Of a stretch of 64,000 bases of DNA, positions 54,506-62,916 are shown piece by piece. The stretch covers positions 186,001 to 250,000 of the forward strand of contig NZ_CP097562.1 in NCBI RefSeq assembly GCF_000487995.2. Direction: 5' to 3'. The notes under the pieces are model-generated. The model ran no database searches, was not told the DNA's origin, and saw only the letters and a list, made by a program, of their open reading frames with translations. Source of the stretch: Mucispirillum schaedleri ASF457 (GTDB lineage: Bacteria; Chrysiogenota; Deferribacteres; Deferribacterales; Mucispirillaceae). A program made the position numbers and the translations under genes. Each line of letters opens with the position of its first letter. Position 1 is the first letter of the stretch.

Positions 54506-56140
54506 ATGGGATTGGGAATTTTAAAATTCAAATTTAATAATTTCTTGTGGATTATTGTTATTGGTATGATGGTAATGATTGTTTCTTTTTTGTTTTTTAT
54601 GACCTTGATTTATAAAGCAACAAAAGAAAATGAACAGCTTACATTTGATAGTATTGATATGGTATCTTATGGGTTTGTGGTATCAAAAGCATCAGATTAT
54701 TTAACGGCTCAGGCAAGAGTATATGCAGCTACTGGCAACAAAGAGTATTATGATAATTACTGGAATGAAGTTAATAGTAATAAAACAAGAGATAAAGCTA
54801 TTGATGCATTAGTAAAATTACAGATTCCTGCTAATATCCTATCTTATGCTGAACAGGCAAAAAATAGTTCAGATTCTTTAATCAAATTAGAGGAAGCATC
54901 TTTTGAAGCTGTTGCTGCAGGTGATTTGCAAAAAGCAACGCAGATTATGAGCAGCAAAGAGTATGAATCTGGAAAAGAAAAAATTTCTGCTTTTTTAACT
55001 ACTTTTGAAAATGAAATAAAAGCATTTTCAGCTAATGAAGCAAAAAAATCTGCTTCTGAAACAGTAACCATAATAATTATGTCCTTAATATGTATAGCAA
55101 GTGTTGCTGTTTTATTTTTAATTTTCTTATCTTTTTTTATAAGCAGTTTAAAAAAAGCATTAAATATTTTAGATAAGTTATTTATATGTATAGCTGATGG
55201 TGATATGACTGTTAAAGCTCCAGAATTAGCAGGTAAATCAGAAATATGTACTACATTTAAAAATATAAATATATCACTTGAAAGTATCAGGGAAATATTA
55301 CAAAATGTTACAGAAGCAACAGAAGATGTGGCATCAAGCAATAATCAGCTTGCTTCAACTATGGAAGAGTTATCTTCTACTTTTTCAGAACAGGCACATC
55401 AGGTAAGTGATACTGCTGTTAGTTTAGATTCTATTAATTCTACAGTAAAAGGGACTGTTGATTCATTGAAATCAAATCAAGAAATAGTTGATAATACAGT
55501 TATTTCTGCAAATGATGGTAAAAAAGAGCTTACAGATTTAAAATTAAGTATGGAAAAAATACATACAGATGCAGATTCTCTTTCAGATACTATTACTAAT
55601 CTTGCTAATTCTTCCAGTGAAATAGGTAATATCGTAACGGTGATTAATGATATTGCAGAACAAACTAATCTGCTTGCCTTAAATGCTGCTATTGAGGCAG
55701 CAAGAGCAGGAGAAGCAGGCAGGGGTTTTGCAGTAGTTGCTGATGAAGTAAGGAAACTTGCAGAAAGAACACAGAAAGCAACAAGCGAAGTTACAACTAT
55801 TGTTTCTACATTACAGCAGGAAGCATTAACTGCATCTTCTGCTATGGGTATGGAAGCAGAAAAAGTTAAAGAAGGTGTTAATAATATTGAAAGAACAGAA
55901 GATGTATTCAATAAAATATTTACAGGTATTGATGGTATAAATAGTGTTATGAGCAGTATTCGTGATGATATGGATAATGAATATTCCACAGTGCAGACTG
56001 TTCATCAAACTTCAACAAGTATTGCTGCAGGTATTGAACAATCAAGCAATGCTGTAAATGAAGTAGCACAAACTATAGAGCATTTACAACAAAGGGTAGA
56101 AAACCTTAAAATGATGCTTACAAGATTTAAAGTAAAATAA
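54506..56140 (+). CDS. Methyl-accepting chemotaxis protein with a four-helix-bundle sensor
   Basis: 544 residues: membrane helix 1 (about 12-35), a helical periplasmic sensor (about 36-185, 4HB/HBM-like, with no Cache motifs), helix 2 (about 188-215), a HAMP region ([19 protein letters not shown]) and a signalling hairpin with the tip [38 protein letters not shown]. Ligand unknown. The start at 54506 follows GGGAG by eight bases; an upstream GTG at 54491 overlaps that site. A single gene with its own terminator. Confidence 0.92.
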   Translation: MGLGILKFKFNNFLWIIVIGMMVMIVSFLFFMTLIYKATKENEQLTFDSIDMVSYGFVVSKASDYLTAQARVYAATGNKEYYDNYWNEVNSNKTRDKAIDALVKLQIPANILSYAEQAKNSSDSLIKLEEASFEAVAAGDLQKATQIMSSKEYESGKEKISAFLTTFENEIKAFSANEAKKSASETVTIIIMSLICIASVAVLFLIFLSFFISSLKKALNILDKLFICIADGDMTVKAPELAGKSEICTTFKNINISLESIREILQNVTEATEDVASSNNQLASTMEELSSTFSEQAHQVSDTAVSLDSINSTVKGTVDSLKSNQEIVDNTVISANDGKKELTDLKLSMEKIHTDADSLSDTITNLANSSSEIGNIVTVINDIAEQTNLLALNAAIEAARAGEAGRGFAVVADEVRKLAERTQKATSEVTTIVSTLQQEALTASSAMGMEAEKVKEGVNNIERTEDVFNKIFTGIDGINSVMSSIRDDMDNEYSTVQTVHQTSTSIAAGIEQSSNAVNEVAQTIEHLQQRVENLKMMLTRFKVK

Positions 56141-56202
56141 TTTCAGCCTGTTTATAATAAACTTTATTATTTTAAGCAGATTCAATATTTTTAAAATATC
56201 TA

Positions 56203-56229
56203 ACTGGTGGTGTGAAATTAACCACCAGT
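56203..56229 (+). terminator. Terminator after the second chemoreceptor gene
   Basis: ACTGGTGGT (56203-56211) pairs perfectly with ACCACCAGT (56221-56229). The T tract is weak. Confidence 0.65.
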
Positions 56230-56873
56230 GATAAGTTTTATAATAAGCCAATATTTATTCTTTGGCAGATTAAGTGTAAATAAAAATATTATAGTATAGT
56301 CCATAAGAGAAAGAATATTTTAAAAGATATTTTAGGCTGTTTAATAATATATTTTTATCTATATATTTATGACTTGGTTTATTCTATACTGTCAGCAATA
56401 TTTGTTTGTTGTTTTATTACAAAAGAGCAGGTTATTTAAACAGAATATAAGTAAATATATGCAGTTAAGCGAAGCAAGTTTAAATTATACTTTTACTTGT
56501 GGATGAATACAGCAAGAGAATTTAAGCTGAATTAAATCTTACTTAGCTTGAAATATAGCGAAGTATCTAAAAAACAGATAATTTATATATATTATTCACT
56601 ACTGTAATATATAGTTTATATTTTCTCCTTTAAAATCAGGTTCAAAATGACTGACACTCAAAATTTTTGTGGTAAGCCCAGAATAAAATCATAAAAAAAT
56701 ATTATTTTTTGAACTTTGTGGCAGCATTTTTTTTGCAAGGATAAATATTTCCTGAGTGAGCAGCCAGCAATAAGAAATATTAATTTTAATAGTGTTAAAT
56801 AAAACAGATTAATACAAATTGCAAACTTATTAAAACATTATCCTTTTTAAGATATAATCTATATAATCAACAA
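56230..56873. other. Long intergenic region without a recognisable gene
   Basis: About 640 bp, A/T-rich, with stops in all frames and no ribosome-binding site followed by a usable frame. Possible remnants of the same intergenic repeat as at 7431-7502: GCTTGAAATATAGCGAAGTATCT-like sequence at 56546-56568, a GCGAAGCAAG stretch at 56469-56478, and TCAAAATGAC at 56642-56651 (the complement of GTCATTTTGA). I see no tRNA or structured RNA. Confidence 0.4.
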
Positions 56874-56896
56874 GGGTCATTGAAATTCAATAACCC
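56874..56896 (-). terminator. Terminator after pyrC
   Basis: On minus, GGGTTATTG (56896-56888) pairs with CAATGACCC (56882-56874), with one G-U pair, 30 bases past the pyrC stop. Confidence 0.6.
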
Positions 56897-56926
56897 TGAT
56901 TATATTTACAAGATGAAATTATTAAT

Positions 56927-58192
56927 TTAAGCCATGTAAACTAATATTCCATTTTTAAAAGTATATATTGCTCTTCCTTTTAATTGTTTATTTAAAAATG
57001 GAGTATTAAATGATTTAGATTTATTTATTTCTTTTGTATATGTATATTCAACATCAGCATCAATAACTACAATATCAGCCTGTCTGCCTTTTGCAATAAC
57101 CCCTAAGTTTTCTTTCTTAAGTATTTTAGATGGATTATAAGACATTAGCTTTGCAAAATCAGTCCATGAAAGTCTGCCTTCATCAATTTTTTTAATAGTT
57201 AATGGAACTGCTGTCTGGTAGCCAATAATGCCAACTGGAGCAAGCCCAAATTCTACAAACTTTTCATCATCCTGATGTGGTGCATGGTCTGTAGAAATAC
57301 AGTCTATTGTGCCATCTTTAAATCCTTGTAAAATAGCTTCAATATCTTCTTCTTCTCTTAAAGGAGGACTCATTTTATAATTTGTATCATAAGTTAAGCA
57401 GTTTTCATCTGTTAATGTAAAATGATGTGGTGTAGCTTCTGCAGTTACATTAATGCCCTCATTTTTTCCCCAGCGTATAATATCAACAGATTCTTTTGAG
57501 CTTACATGGCTTATATGAACTCTTGATTTTGTAAGGCGTGCCAGCATAATATCTCTTGCAATAATAACAGATTCTGATTCTGAAGGAATACCATTTAATC
57601 CATTAATTGTAGAAATTCTGCCTTCATTCATATATCCTGAACCCTGCAGGTTAGTATCAATTGCATGGACTGAAATAAAAGAATCAAAATATCTTACATA
57701 TTCTAATGCTCTACGCATTACTTCTGCATTCATAATAGTGTATCCATCATCAGAAAAACCGCATACACCATTTTCTATTAAATCACCCATTTCTGTAAGT
57801 TCTTCGCCTTTTAATCCTTTTGTAACAGCACCATAGGGAAGAGCATCAAAAAGCCCGTCTTTTTTTGATTTATTAATAATAAATGCCGCTACAGGAGCAT
57901 TATCTATGACAGGTTTAGTATTTGCCATACAGCATGCAGTAGTAATACCACCAGCAATGGCTGCCTGACCTGCACTTGTAATATCTTCTTTATATTCAAA
58001 TCCTGGCTCTCTCATGTGAGAGTGTATATCTATAAGTCCGGGAAGAACATATTTTCCAGAGCAGTCATATACATTATCAGTATATACATCTTCATTTGTA
58101 ATATCTTCAATAATATTACCATTTATTAAAATATTACCTTCAGTTATTTTATCATGATTTACTATTTTGCAGTTTTTAAGTAATGTTTTCAT
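56927..58192 (-). CDS. pyrC: Dihydroorotase
   Basis: Closes carbamoyl-aspartate to dihydroorotate in pyrimidine synthesis. Amidohydrolase of the long (type I, PyrC/AllB) form, 421 residues: zinc ligands in DIHSHMREPG, the HISHVSSKES and ATPHHFTL histidines, and the catalytic Asp in STDHAPHQDDEK. GGTGA precedes the start. Last gene of pyrR-pyrB-pyrC, 18 bases after pyrB. Confidence 0.94.
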   Translation of the reverse strand: MKTLLKNCKIVNHDKITEGNILINGNIIEDITNEDVYTDNVYDCSGKYVLPGLIDIHSHMREPGFEYKEDITSAGQAAIAGGITTACCMANTKPVIDNAPVAAFIINKSKKDGLFDALPYGAVTKGLKGEELTEMGDLIENGVCGFSDDGYTIMNAEVMRRALEYVRYFDSFISVHAIDTNLQGSGYMNEGRISTINGLNGIPSESESVIIARDIMLARLTKSRVHISHVSSKESVDIIRWGKNEGINVTAEATPHHFTLTDENCLTYDTNYKMSPPLREEEDIEAILQGFKDGTIDCISTDHAPHQDDEKFVEFGLAPVGIIGYQTAVPLTIKKIDEGRLSWTDFAKLMSYNPSKILKKENLGVIAKGRQADIVVIDADVEYTYTKEINKSKSFNTPFLNKQLKGRAIYTFKNGILVYMA

Positions 58193-58210
58193 ATATAATT
58201 CACCAATTTA

Positions 58211-59131
58211 TTATTTTGACATCGCAAGAAAACTTAATACTGCCATTCTGACAGCAACTCCATTTTCCACCTGGTCTAATATTGCAGAATTTGCACTGTC
58301 AGCTACAACGGAAGAAAGTTCTACACCTCTGTTAATTGGTCCTGGGTGCATAACCATAACATCACTTTTAGCTTTCTGCATTACAGCAGGAGTAAGCCCA
58401 AAAAGTTTTGAATATTCTCTTTCTGATGGAATAAGAAGCTTTGCCATTCTTTCTCTTTGAATTCTAAGCATAATAATAACATCAGCATTTGAAACAGCTT
58501 CATCCATATTTTTGGCTATATTTACACCAAATGCTTCAACACCAACGGAAAGCATAGTAGGGGGAGCAAAAAGTGTTACATTCATACCATAAGTTTTCAT
58601 AGCCCATATATTACTTCTTGCAACTCTTGAATGAGCAATATCGCCTATAATTGTTACATTTAAACCTTCAAGCCTGCCTTTTTGCAGTTTAATTGTTAAA
58701 AGGTCAAGCATACATTGAGTAGGGTGTTCATTAAGCCCATCTCCAGCATTTACTATATGAGCATCTGTATTATCTGATACAAATTTTACTGAACCTGAAT
58801 AACTGTGCCTTATAACAATAATATCAGAAGCCATTGCTTCAATATTTTTAACAGTATCCATTAATGTTTCGCCTTTTTGAGTGCTGGAAGTAGATGAACT
58901 TATGTTAATAACATCTGCTCCTAATCTTTTACCAGCTATTTCAAAAGAAGTTCTTGTTCTAGTAGAAGCTTCAAAAAATAAGTTGACAATAGTTCTTCCT
59001 TTTAATGTAGGAATTTTTTTAACTTCTCTTTGATTTATTTCTCTAAAACTCATTGCCTGATTTAAGATATAATCTATCTGCTCTCTTGTTAAATCCTGAG
59101 TAGATATAAAATCTTTTTTATCATAAGTCAT
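58211..59131 (-). CDS. pyrB: Aspartate carbamoyltransferase catalytic subunit
   Basis: Joins carbamoyl phosphate and aspartate. Motifs FFEASTRTRTSFE (carbamoyl-phosphate site), HPTQCMLD, the R-x-Q-x-E-R element RIQRERM and MHPGPINRGVE. 306 residues. No pyrI regulatory subunit gene is adjacent. The start at 59131, with GAGAGG upstream, overlaps the pyrR stop; a GTG six codons earlier lies inside pyrR and lacks a site. Confidence 0.95.
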   Translation of the reverse strand: MTYDKKDFISTQDLTREQIDYILNQAMSFREINQREVKKIPTLKGRTIVNLFFEASTRTRTSFEIAGKRLGADVINISSSTSSTQKGETLMDTVKNIEAMASDIIVIRHSYSGSVKFVSDNTDAHIVNAGDGLNEHPTQCMLDLLTIKLQKGRLEGLNVTIIGDIAHSRVARSNIWAMKTYGMNVTLFAPPTMLSVGVEAFGVNIAKNMDEAVSNADVIIMLRIQRERMAKLLIPSEREYSKLFGLTPAVMQKAKSDVMVMHPGPINRGVELSSVVADSANSAILDQVENGVAVRMAVLSFLAMSK

Positions 59132-59132
59132 A

Positions 59133-59681
59133 TTAAGCCTCTCTATCACTTATAGTAACGCAATCATCATCTACATTATCTATTTCTTTTACTTTTACAT
59201 GTATAACTTCGCTTTTTCTTGTAGGAATATGTTTCCCTGTAAAATCAGCATGTATTGGCAGTTCTTTATGACCTCTGTCTACAATAACTGCAAGCATAAT
59301 TTTTGATGGTCTGCCATAATCAAGCAAAGCATCTATTGCAGAGCGGACTGTTCTTCCAGTAAAAAGAACATCATCAACTAAAATAATAGTTTTTCCATTA
59401 ACATCAAACCCTATATTTGATGATTTTACTTCAGGCATATTTGCAATTTCTGATAAATCGTCTCTATATAATGTTATATCTAAAACACCAGATTTTAGTG
59501 GTTTTTTATTATTACGACTAATGCTGTCTATAATACGGTTTGCAATATATTCGCCTCGTCTTCTTATTCCAACTATATAAGTATTATCATAATCTATTAC
59601 TTTTTCAATAATTTGAAAGGTCATACGCTCAATAATTGCATACATTTCTGAACTATTAATTAAAATTTTCTCTTTATCCAT
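59133..59681 (-). CDS. pyrR: PyrR bifunctional regulator / uracil phosphoribosyltransferase
   Basis: 182 residues, type I phosphoribosyltransferase fold with the PRPP loop ILVDDVLFTGRTVRSAIDAL, YIVGIRRRGEYIA and LYRDDLSEI. In Gram-positives PyrR binds UMP and attenuates pyr mRNA. Heading pyrR-pyrB-pyrC implies a similar job, but I see no clear antiterminator/terminator pair in the short leader. The start at 59681 follows GGAGGT; the frame from 59738 has no site. Confidence 0.92.
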   Translation of the reverse strand: MDKEKILINSSEMYAIIERMTFQIIEKVIDYDNTYIVGIRRRGEYIANRIIDSISRNNKKPLKSGVLDITLYRDDLSEIANMPEVKSSNIGFDVNGKTIILVDDVLFTGRTVRSAIDALLDYGRPSKIMLAVIVDRGHKELPIHADFTGKHIPTRKSEVIHVKVKEIDNVDDDCVTISDREA

Positions 59682-59709
59682 AAATAACCTCCATATATAT
59701 CTATTGTAA

Positions 59710-59738
59710 ATAGTAAAAGTTATATAATAATAAGTCAA
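59710..59738 (-). promoter_or_regulatory. Putative promoter of the pyr operon
   Basis: On minus, TTGACT (59738-59733), 17 bp, TACTAT (59715-59710), about 30 bp ahead of pyrR. The insertion sequence stops 53 bp upstream of the -35, so the promoter is intact. Confidence 0.55.
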
Positions 59739-59763
59739 TCATTTTATGACAAAGATTAATAAT

Positions 59764-59790
59764 ATATTCATTTATATAATATTTAAGTTG
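59764..59790. repeat. Left target-site duplication of insertion sequence copy B
   Basis: 27 bp repeated exactly at 60886-60912. Confidence 0.88.
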
Positions 59791-60885
59791 TGTAAGATTA
59801 TGAGACATATGTTACAAAAATAAGTATAAAAAAATACCTCTTAGTATATAGTATAAAATTAAGCAAAAAACTAAACTAAACTAAGAGGTATCACAATGAA
59901 TAAAGTGATAATAACAGAAGAAATGCGATTTCGTCAACGGTTATGTGAGTATGCATTAAAAAAAGGAGCAACGAAAGCAGCCCGCAAATATCAAGTGAAC
60001 CGTATGTTTGTATACAGGCATTTAAAGAAATATGATGGAACAGTTCAGAGTTTATCTTTTAAAAGTCGTAGACCAAGAACCAGTCCAAATAAGCATAGTA
60101 AAGAAGAGCTTGATTTAATATTTAACACATATGCCGAGCATGGTTTGTATGGTAATGCGGAGGTATATGTCAGACTTCTAGAAATTGGTTATAATCGTAG
60201 TTTTGGCAGTATGTGTATGCAGATAAGGAAGAAAGGCTTAAAGTCATTAAACAAGTCAAAAAAGAGCTATACAAGATATGAACCAATAACAGGTCAGTAT
60301 ATAGGCGACAAGGTTCAGATAGATATAAAATATGTTCCACAGGAATGTATAATGTTTTCCAGCTATGGTAAAAAATATTATCAGATAACAGCGATAGATG
60401 AATACAGCAGAATGAGAGTATTAGAAATAGTAGAAGAAAAAAGCACATTTGAAACAGGTAAGTTTTTAGACGAACTGGAAAGTAAATTTGGCTTTCCACT
60501 AAAAACAATTCAAGTGGATAATGGCTATGAGTTTGTAAATGATAAGGAAGTTACAAACAAGAAAAGCTATTTTGAAGAGACAGCTGAAAAGAAAGGATAT
60601 ACTATTAAACGAATAAGACCTTATTCACCTTGGCAGAATGGAAAGGTGGAAAGAAGTCATAGAGAGGATGGAAAAATTTTATATGCAAATAATAAATTCT
60701 ATTCCAAAGATGAATTAATTAAGGCTCTTAAACAGCATGAAGATAGATATAATAATACTGCTAAAACATGCTTAAATTTTAAATCTCCATATGAGATTGT
60801 TATTGAAAATAAATTATTGCTTGATTTATATTAAGTTAAGATTTATTTTTTACTAAAAGTGTAACATTTGTCCTGTTAGTTAAGA
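59791..60885 (+). mobile_element. Insertion sequence copy B (1,095 bp, IS481/IS1202-like)
   Basis: Same length and ends as copy A (19062-20156), with the same imperfect inverted repeats (59791-59816 and 60860-60885). The only difference found is A at 19351 against C at 60080. It is inserted between the divergent pyrR and lipoprotein genes. A clean 27-bp duplication surrounds it. Near identity means recent transposition, and the element is probably active. Confidence 0.92.
59896..60834 (+). CDS. DDE transposase, IS481/IS1202-like (copy B)
   Basis: Identical to copy A except Thr for Asn at residue 62, in the linker between the helix-turn-helix and the integrase core, so it should be equally functional. 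D143, D208 and E252 are present. In this location no strong upstream gene points into it; transcription would start inside the element. Confidence 0.93.
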   Translation: MNKVIITEEMRFRQRLCEYALKKGATKAARKYQVNRMFVYRHLKKYDGTVQSLSFKSRRPRTSPNKHSKEELDLIFNTYAEHGLYGNAEVYVRLLEIGYNRSFGSMCMQIRKKGLKSLNKSKKSYTRYEPITGQYIGDKVQIDIKYVPQECIMFSSYGKKYYQITAIDEYSRMRVLEIVEEKSTFETGKFLDELESKFGFPLKTIQVDNGYEFVNDKEVTNKKSYFEETAEKKGYTIKRIRPYSPWQNGKVERSHREDGKILYANNKFYSKDELIKALKQHEDRYNNTAKTCLNFKSPYEIVIENKLLLDLY

Positions 60886-60912
60886 ATATTCATTTATATA
60901 ATATTTAAGTTG
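60886..60912. repeat. Right target-site duplication of insertion sequence copy B
   Basis: 27-bp direct copy of 59764-59790. It ends in AAGTTG, followed by ATTATT; TTGATT (60910-60915) and TATAAT (60931-60936) could be a promoter for the lipoprotein gene preserved by the duplication. Confidence 0.88.
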
Positions 60913-60943
60913 ATTATTGTAATTAAATTTTATAATATGCAAA

Positions 60944-61348
60944 ATGATTAATTTTAAAGTGAAACATTTTGTGTTTAAATTAATTGTAGTTTTTACTATT
61001 CCACTGTTTTTAAATGGGTGTGCATGGATAGCTGGAATAGCTTTAGCCGGAGCTTTTTCCACAGTAGTTTTTACTGCAGGCTCAGTATCAGATATTGATA
61101 AAACAGAAAAAGCACTTGCTGTAGAAAAATTAATATATGCTTTTGAAGCAAACAATGGTATTATTAATGATTTAAGTTTTGTTGATGGATATGTAGAAGG
61201 CATTGTAGATAATTATACAGTAACTGCTTATATTTATACAAGGAGAGATGGTGTGCTTGACATAAATGTAAGAGCTTCAAAATATTTAATTTCTAATGCA
61301 GATATTGCACAGAAAGTAATTGATAAATATAGGAACTATGTAAGATGA
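60944..61348 (+). CDS. Small lipoprotein (DUF3568-like)
   Basis: 134 residues. A signal peptide ending in lipobox LNGC (C26), a Gly/Ala-rich stretch (IAGIALAGAFSTVVFTAG), then an alpha/beta domain with ALAVEKLIYAFEAN, DGYVEGIVDNYTVTAYIY and DINVRASKY. This layout resembles DUF3568-type lipoproteins of unknown role. There is no Shine-Dalgarno sequence, and a TATAAT lies only seven bases before the ATG, so the mRNA may be leaderless. Overlaps the next gene by four bases (ATGA). Confidence 0.7.
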   Translation: MINFKVKHFVFKLIVVFTIPLFLNGCAWIAGIALAGAFSTVVFTAGSVSDIDKTEKALAVEKLIYAFEANNGIINDLSFVDGYVEGIVDNYTVTAYIYTRRDGVLDINVRASKYLISNADIAQKVIDKYRNYVR

Positions 61349-61794
61349 TTAGACATGCTAAGATTAATGATGCACCAGTTATTCAGCAGATAATAAACCA
61401 GTATGCAACAAAAGGGCAGATGCTTCAAATAAGCAGGAATGAAATATATGAGAAAATATATGAATTTATTATCTGGGAAGATAGCGAAGCCATTAAAGGT
61501 GTTTGTGCATTACACCCAACATGGAGTGATACTGCAGAAATTCGTTCTTTGGCTGTGGTTGAACAGTATAAAAGACAGAAGATTGGGCATTCAATGGTAG
61601 AATATTCTTTAAAAAGAGCAAAAGAAACTGGCTTTAAAAAAGTTTTTGCACTTACATATATGCAGAATTTCTTTGAAAACTGTGGTTTTAAAGTTACAGA
61701 GCTTGATAGTCTGCCAAAAAAAATATGGACTGACTGTTTAAAATGCCCTAAATATCCTGACTGTGATGAAACTGCAGTGATTATTGATATATAA
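61345..61794 (+). CDS. GNAT acetyltransferase, short N-acetylglutamate synthase-like (ArgA type)
   Basis: 149 residues with the acetyl-CoA motif IRSLAVVEQYKRQKIGHSMVEYSL and the tail LPKKIWTDCLKCPKYPDCDE. The Cys-containing IWTDCLKCPKYPDCDE tail is characteristic of the short, stand-alone ArgA-like enzymes that acetylate glutamate in arginine synthesis. No other arg genes are here, so the assignment rests on the tail. ATGA overlap with the lipoprotein gene; it lies 23 bases before prfB. Confidence 0.8.
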   Translation: MIRHAKINDAPVIQQIINQYATKGQMLQISRNEIYEKIYEFIIWEDSEAIKGVCALHPTWSDTAEIRSLAVVEQYKRQKIGHSMVEYSLKRAKETGFKKVFALTYMQNFFENCGFKVTELDSLPKKIWTDCLKCPKYPDCDETAVIIDI

Positions 61795-61817
61795 TATAAA
61801 AATATATAAAGGACAAT

Positions 61818-62915
61818 ATGTTAGAAGATATACTTCAAGAAATAGATGAATTAAATAATAAAGTTAAAAGTTTTGCTCCAGCAGTAAAAGAAGATGTATT
61901 GCAGAAAAAAGTAGATGATATAGAAAATATGTCTATTACTGATAAAGACTTCTGGTCTAAAAAAGAATCAAAGCATCTTTTAAAAGAGCAGTCTGCAATT
62001 AAGAAATTTCTAGAATCATACAGAAGTCTTTTACAAACAAAAGAAGATTGTGATGTGCTTATAGAGCTTTATAAAGAAGATGAAACTTCTGTAGAAAAAG
62101 ATATAATAGATATTTTTTATCAGTATAAAAAACAGACTACAGATTTTGAATTAAAACTTATTTTAAGTGACCAGCATGATATTAATAATGCTATTGTAAC
62201 AATACATTCTGGAGCAGGAGGCACAGAATCAGATGACTGGGCTTCTATGCTTTTTAGAATGTATTCAAGATGGGCAGAAAAAAATAACTTTAAACTTGAA
62301 ATATTAGACCAGCTTGACGGAGATGAAGCAGGGATAAAATCTATTACATTTAATATTATTGGTGAGTATGGTTTTGGTTATTTAAAAGGTGAAAGTGGTG
62401 TTCACAGACTTGTCCGCATATCGCCATTTGATTCACAAAACAGACGCCATACTTCCTTTGCTTCTGTATTTGTTCTGCCTGAAATTGATGATGATTTAGA
62501 AATAGAAATAAATGAATCAGATTTAAGGATAGATACATACAGAGCAGGCGGAGCAGGCGGACAGCATATTAATACAACAGATTCTGCTGTTAGGATAACA
62601 CATATACCAACAGGTATTGTAGTATCATGCCAGAATGAAAGAAGCCAGCATAAAAATAAAGCTTCTGCTATGAAAATTTTAAAATCTAAGCTTTATGAAT
62701 ATGAAATGGAAAAACGAAGCGAAGCTAAAGAAAAACTGGAAGACAGTAAAACAAACATTGGCTGGGGCAATCAAATACGCTCTTATGTTATGCATCCATA
62801 TAAAATGGTTAAAGATTTACGCACAAGATATGAAACTGGAAATGTTGATAATGTTATGGACGGAGAATTAGAGCAGTTTATCAGACAGTATTTACTTTTT
62901 GCTGCAGGAATATAA
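61818..62915 (+). CDS. prfB: Peptide chain release factor 2
   Basis: Terminates translation at UGA and UAA. 365 residues with the stop-reading tripeptide SPF ([15 protein letters not shown]) and the catalytic GGQ ([21 protein letters not shown]). A single uninterrupted frame from 61818: the programmed frameshift found early in many prfB genes is absent, so RF2 is not autoregulated that way. AAGGACA lies upstream. alr starts one base after the stop. Confidence 0.96.
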   Translation: MLEDILQEIDELNNKVKSFAPAVKEDVLQKKVDDIENMSITDKDFWSKKESKHLLKEQSAIKKFLESYRSLLQTKEDCDVLIELYKEDETSVEKDIIDIFYQYKKQTTDFELKLILSDQHDINNAIVTIHSGAGGTESDDWASMLFRMYSRWAEKNNFKLEILDQLDGDEAGIKSITFNIIGEYGFGYLKGESGVHRLVRISPFDSQNRRHTSFASVFVLPEIDDDLEIEINESDLRIDTYRAGGAGGQHINTTDSAVRITHIPTGIVVSCQNERSQHKNKASAMKILKSKLYEYEMEKRSEAKEKLEDSKTNIGWGNQIRSYVMHPYKMVKDLRTRYETGNVDNVMDGELEQFIRQYLLFAAGI

Positions 62916-62916
62916 A

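Noticed and set aside
55477-55989. 170-codon minus-strand frame opposite the second chemoreceptor gene
   Set aside because: Antisense shadow of the signalling hairpin; Ser/Ala/Leu-rich translation without motif.
61818-61920. Programmed frameshift in prfB
   Set aside because: The coding frame is continuous from the start; no in-frame TGA with a slippery CTT and internal Shine-Dalgarno sequence is present.
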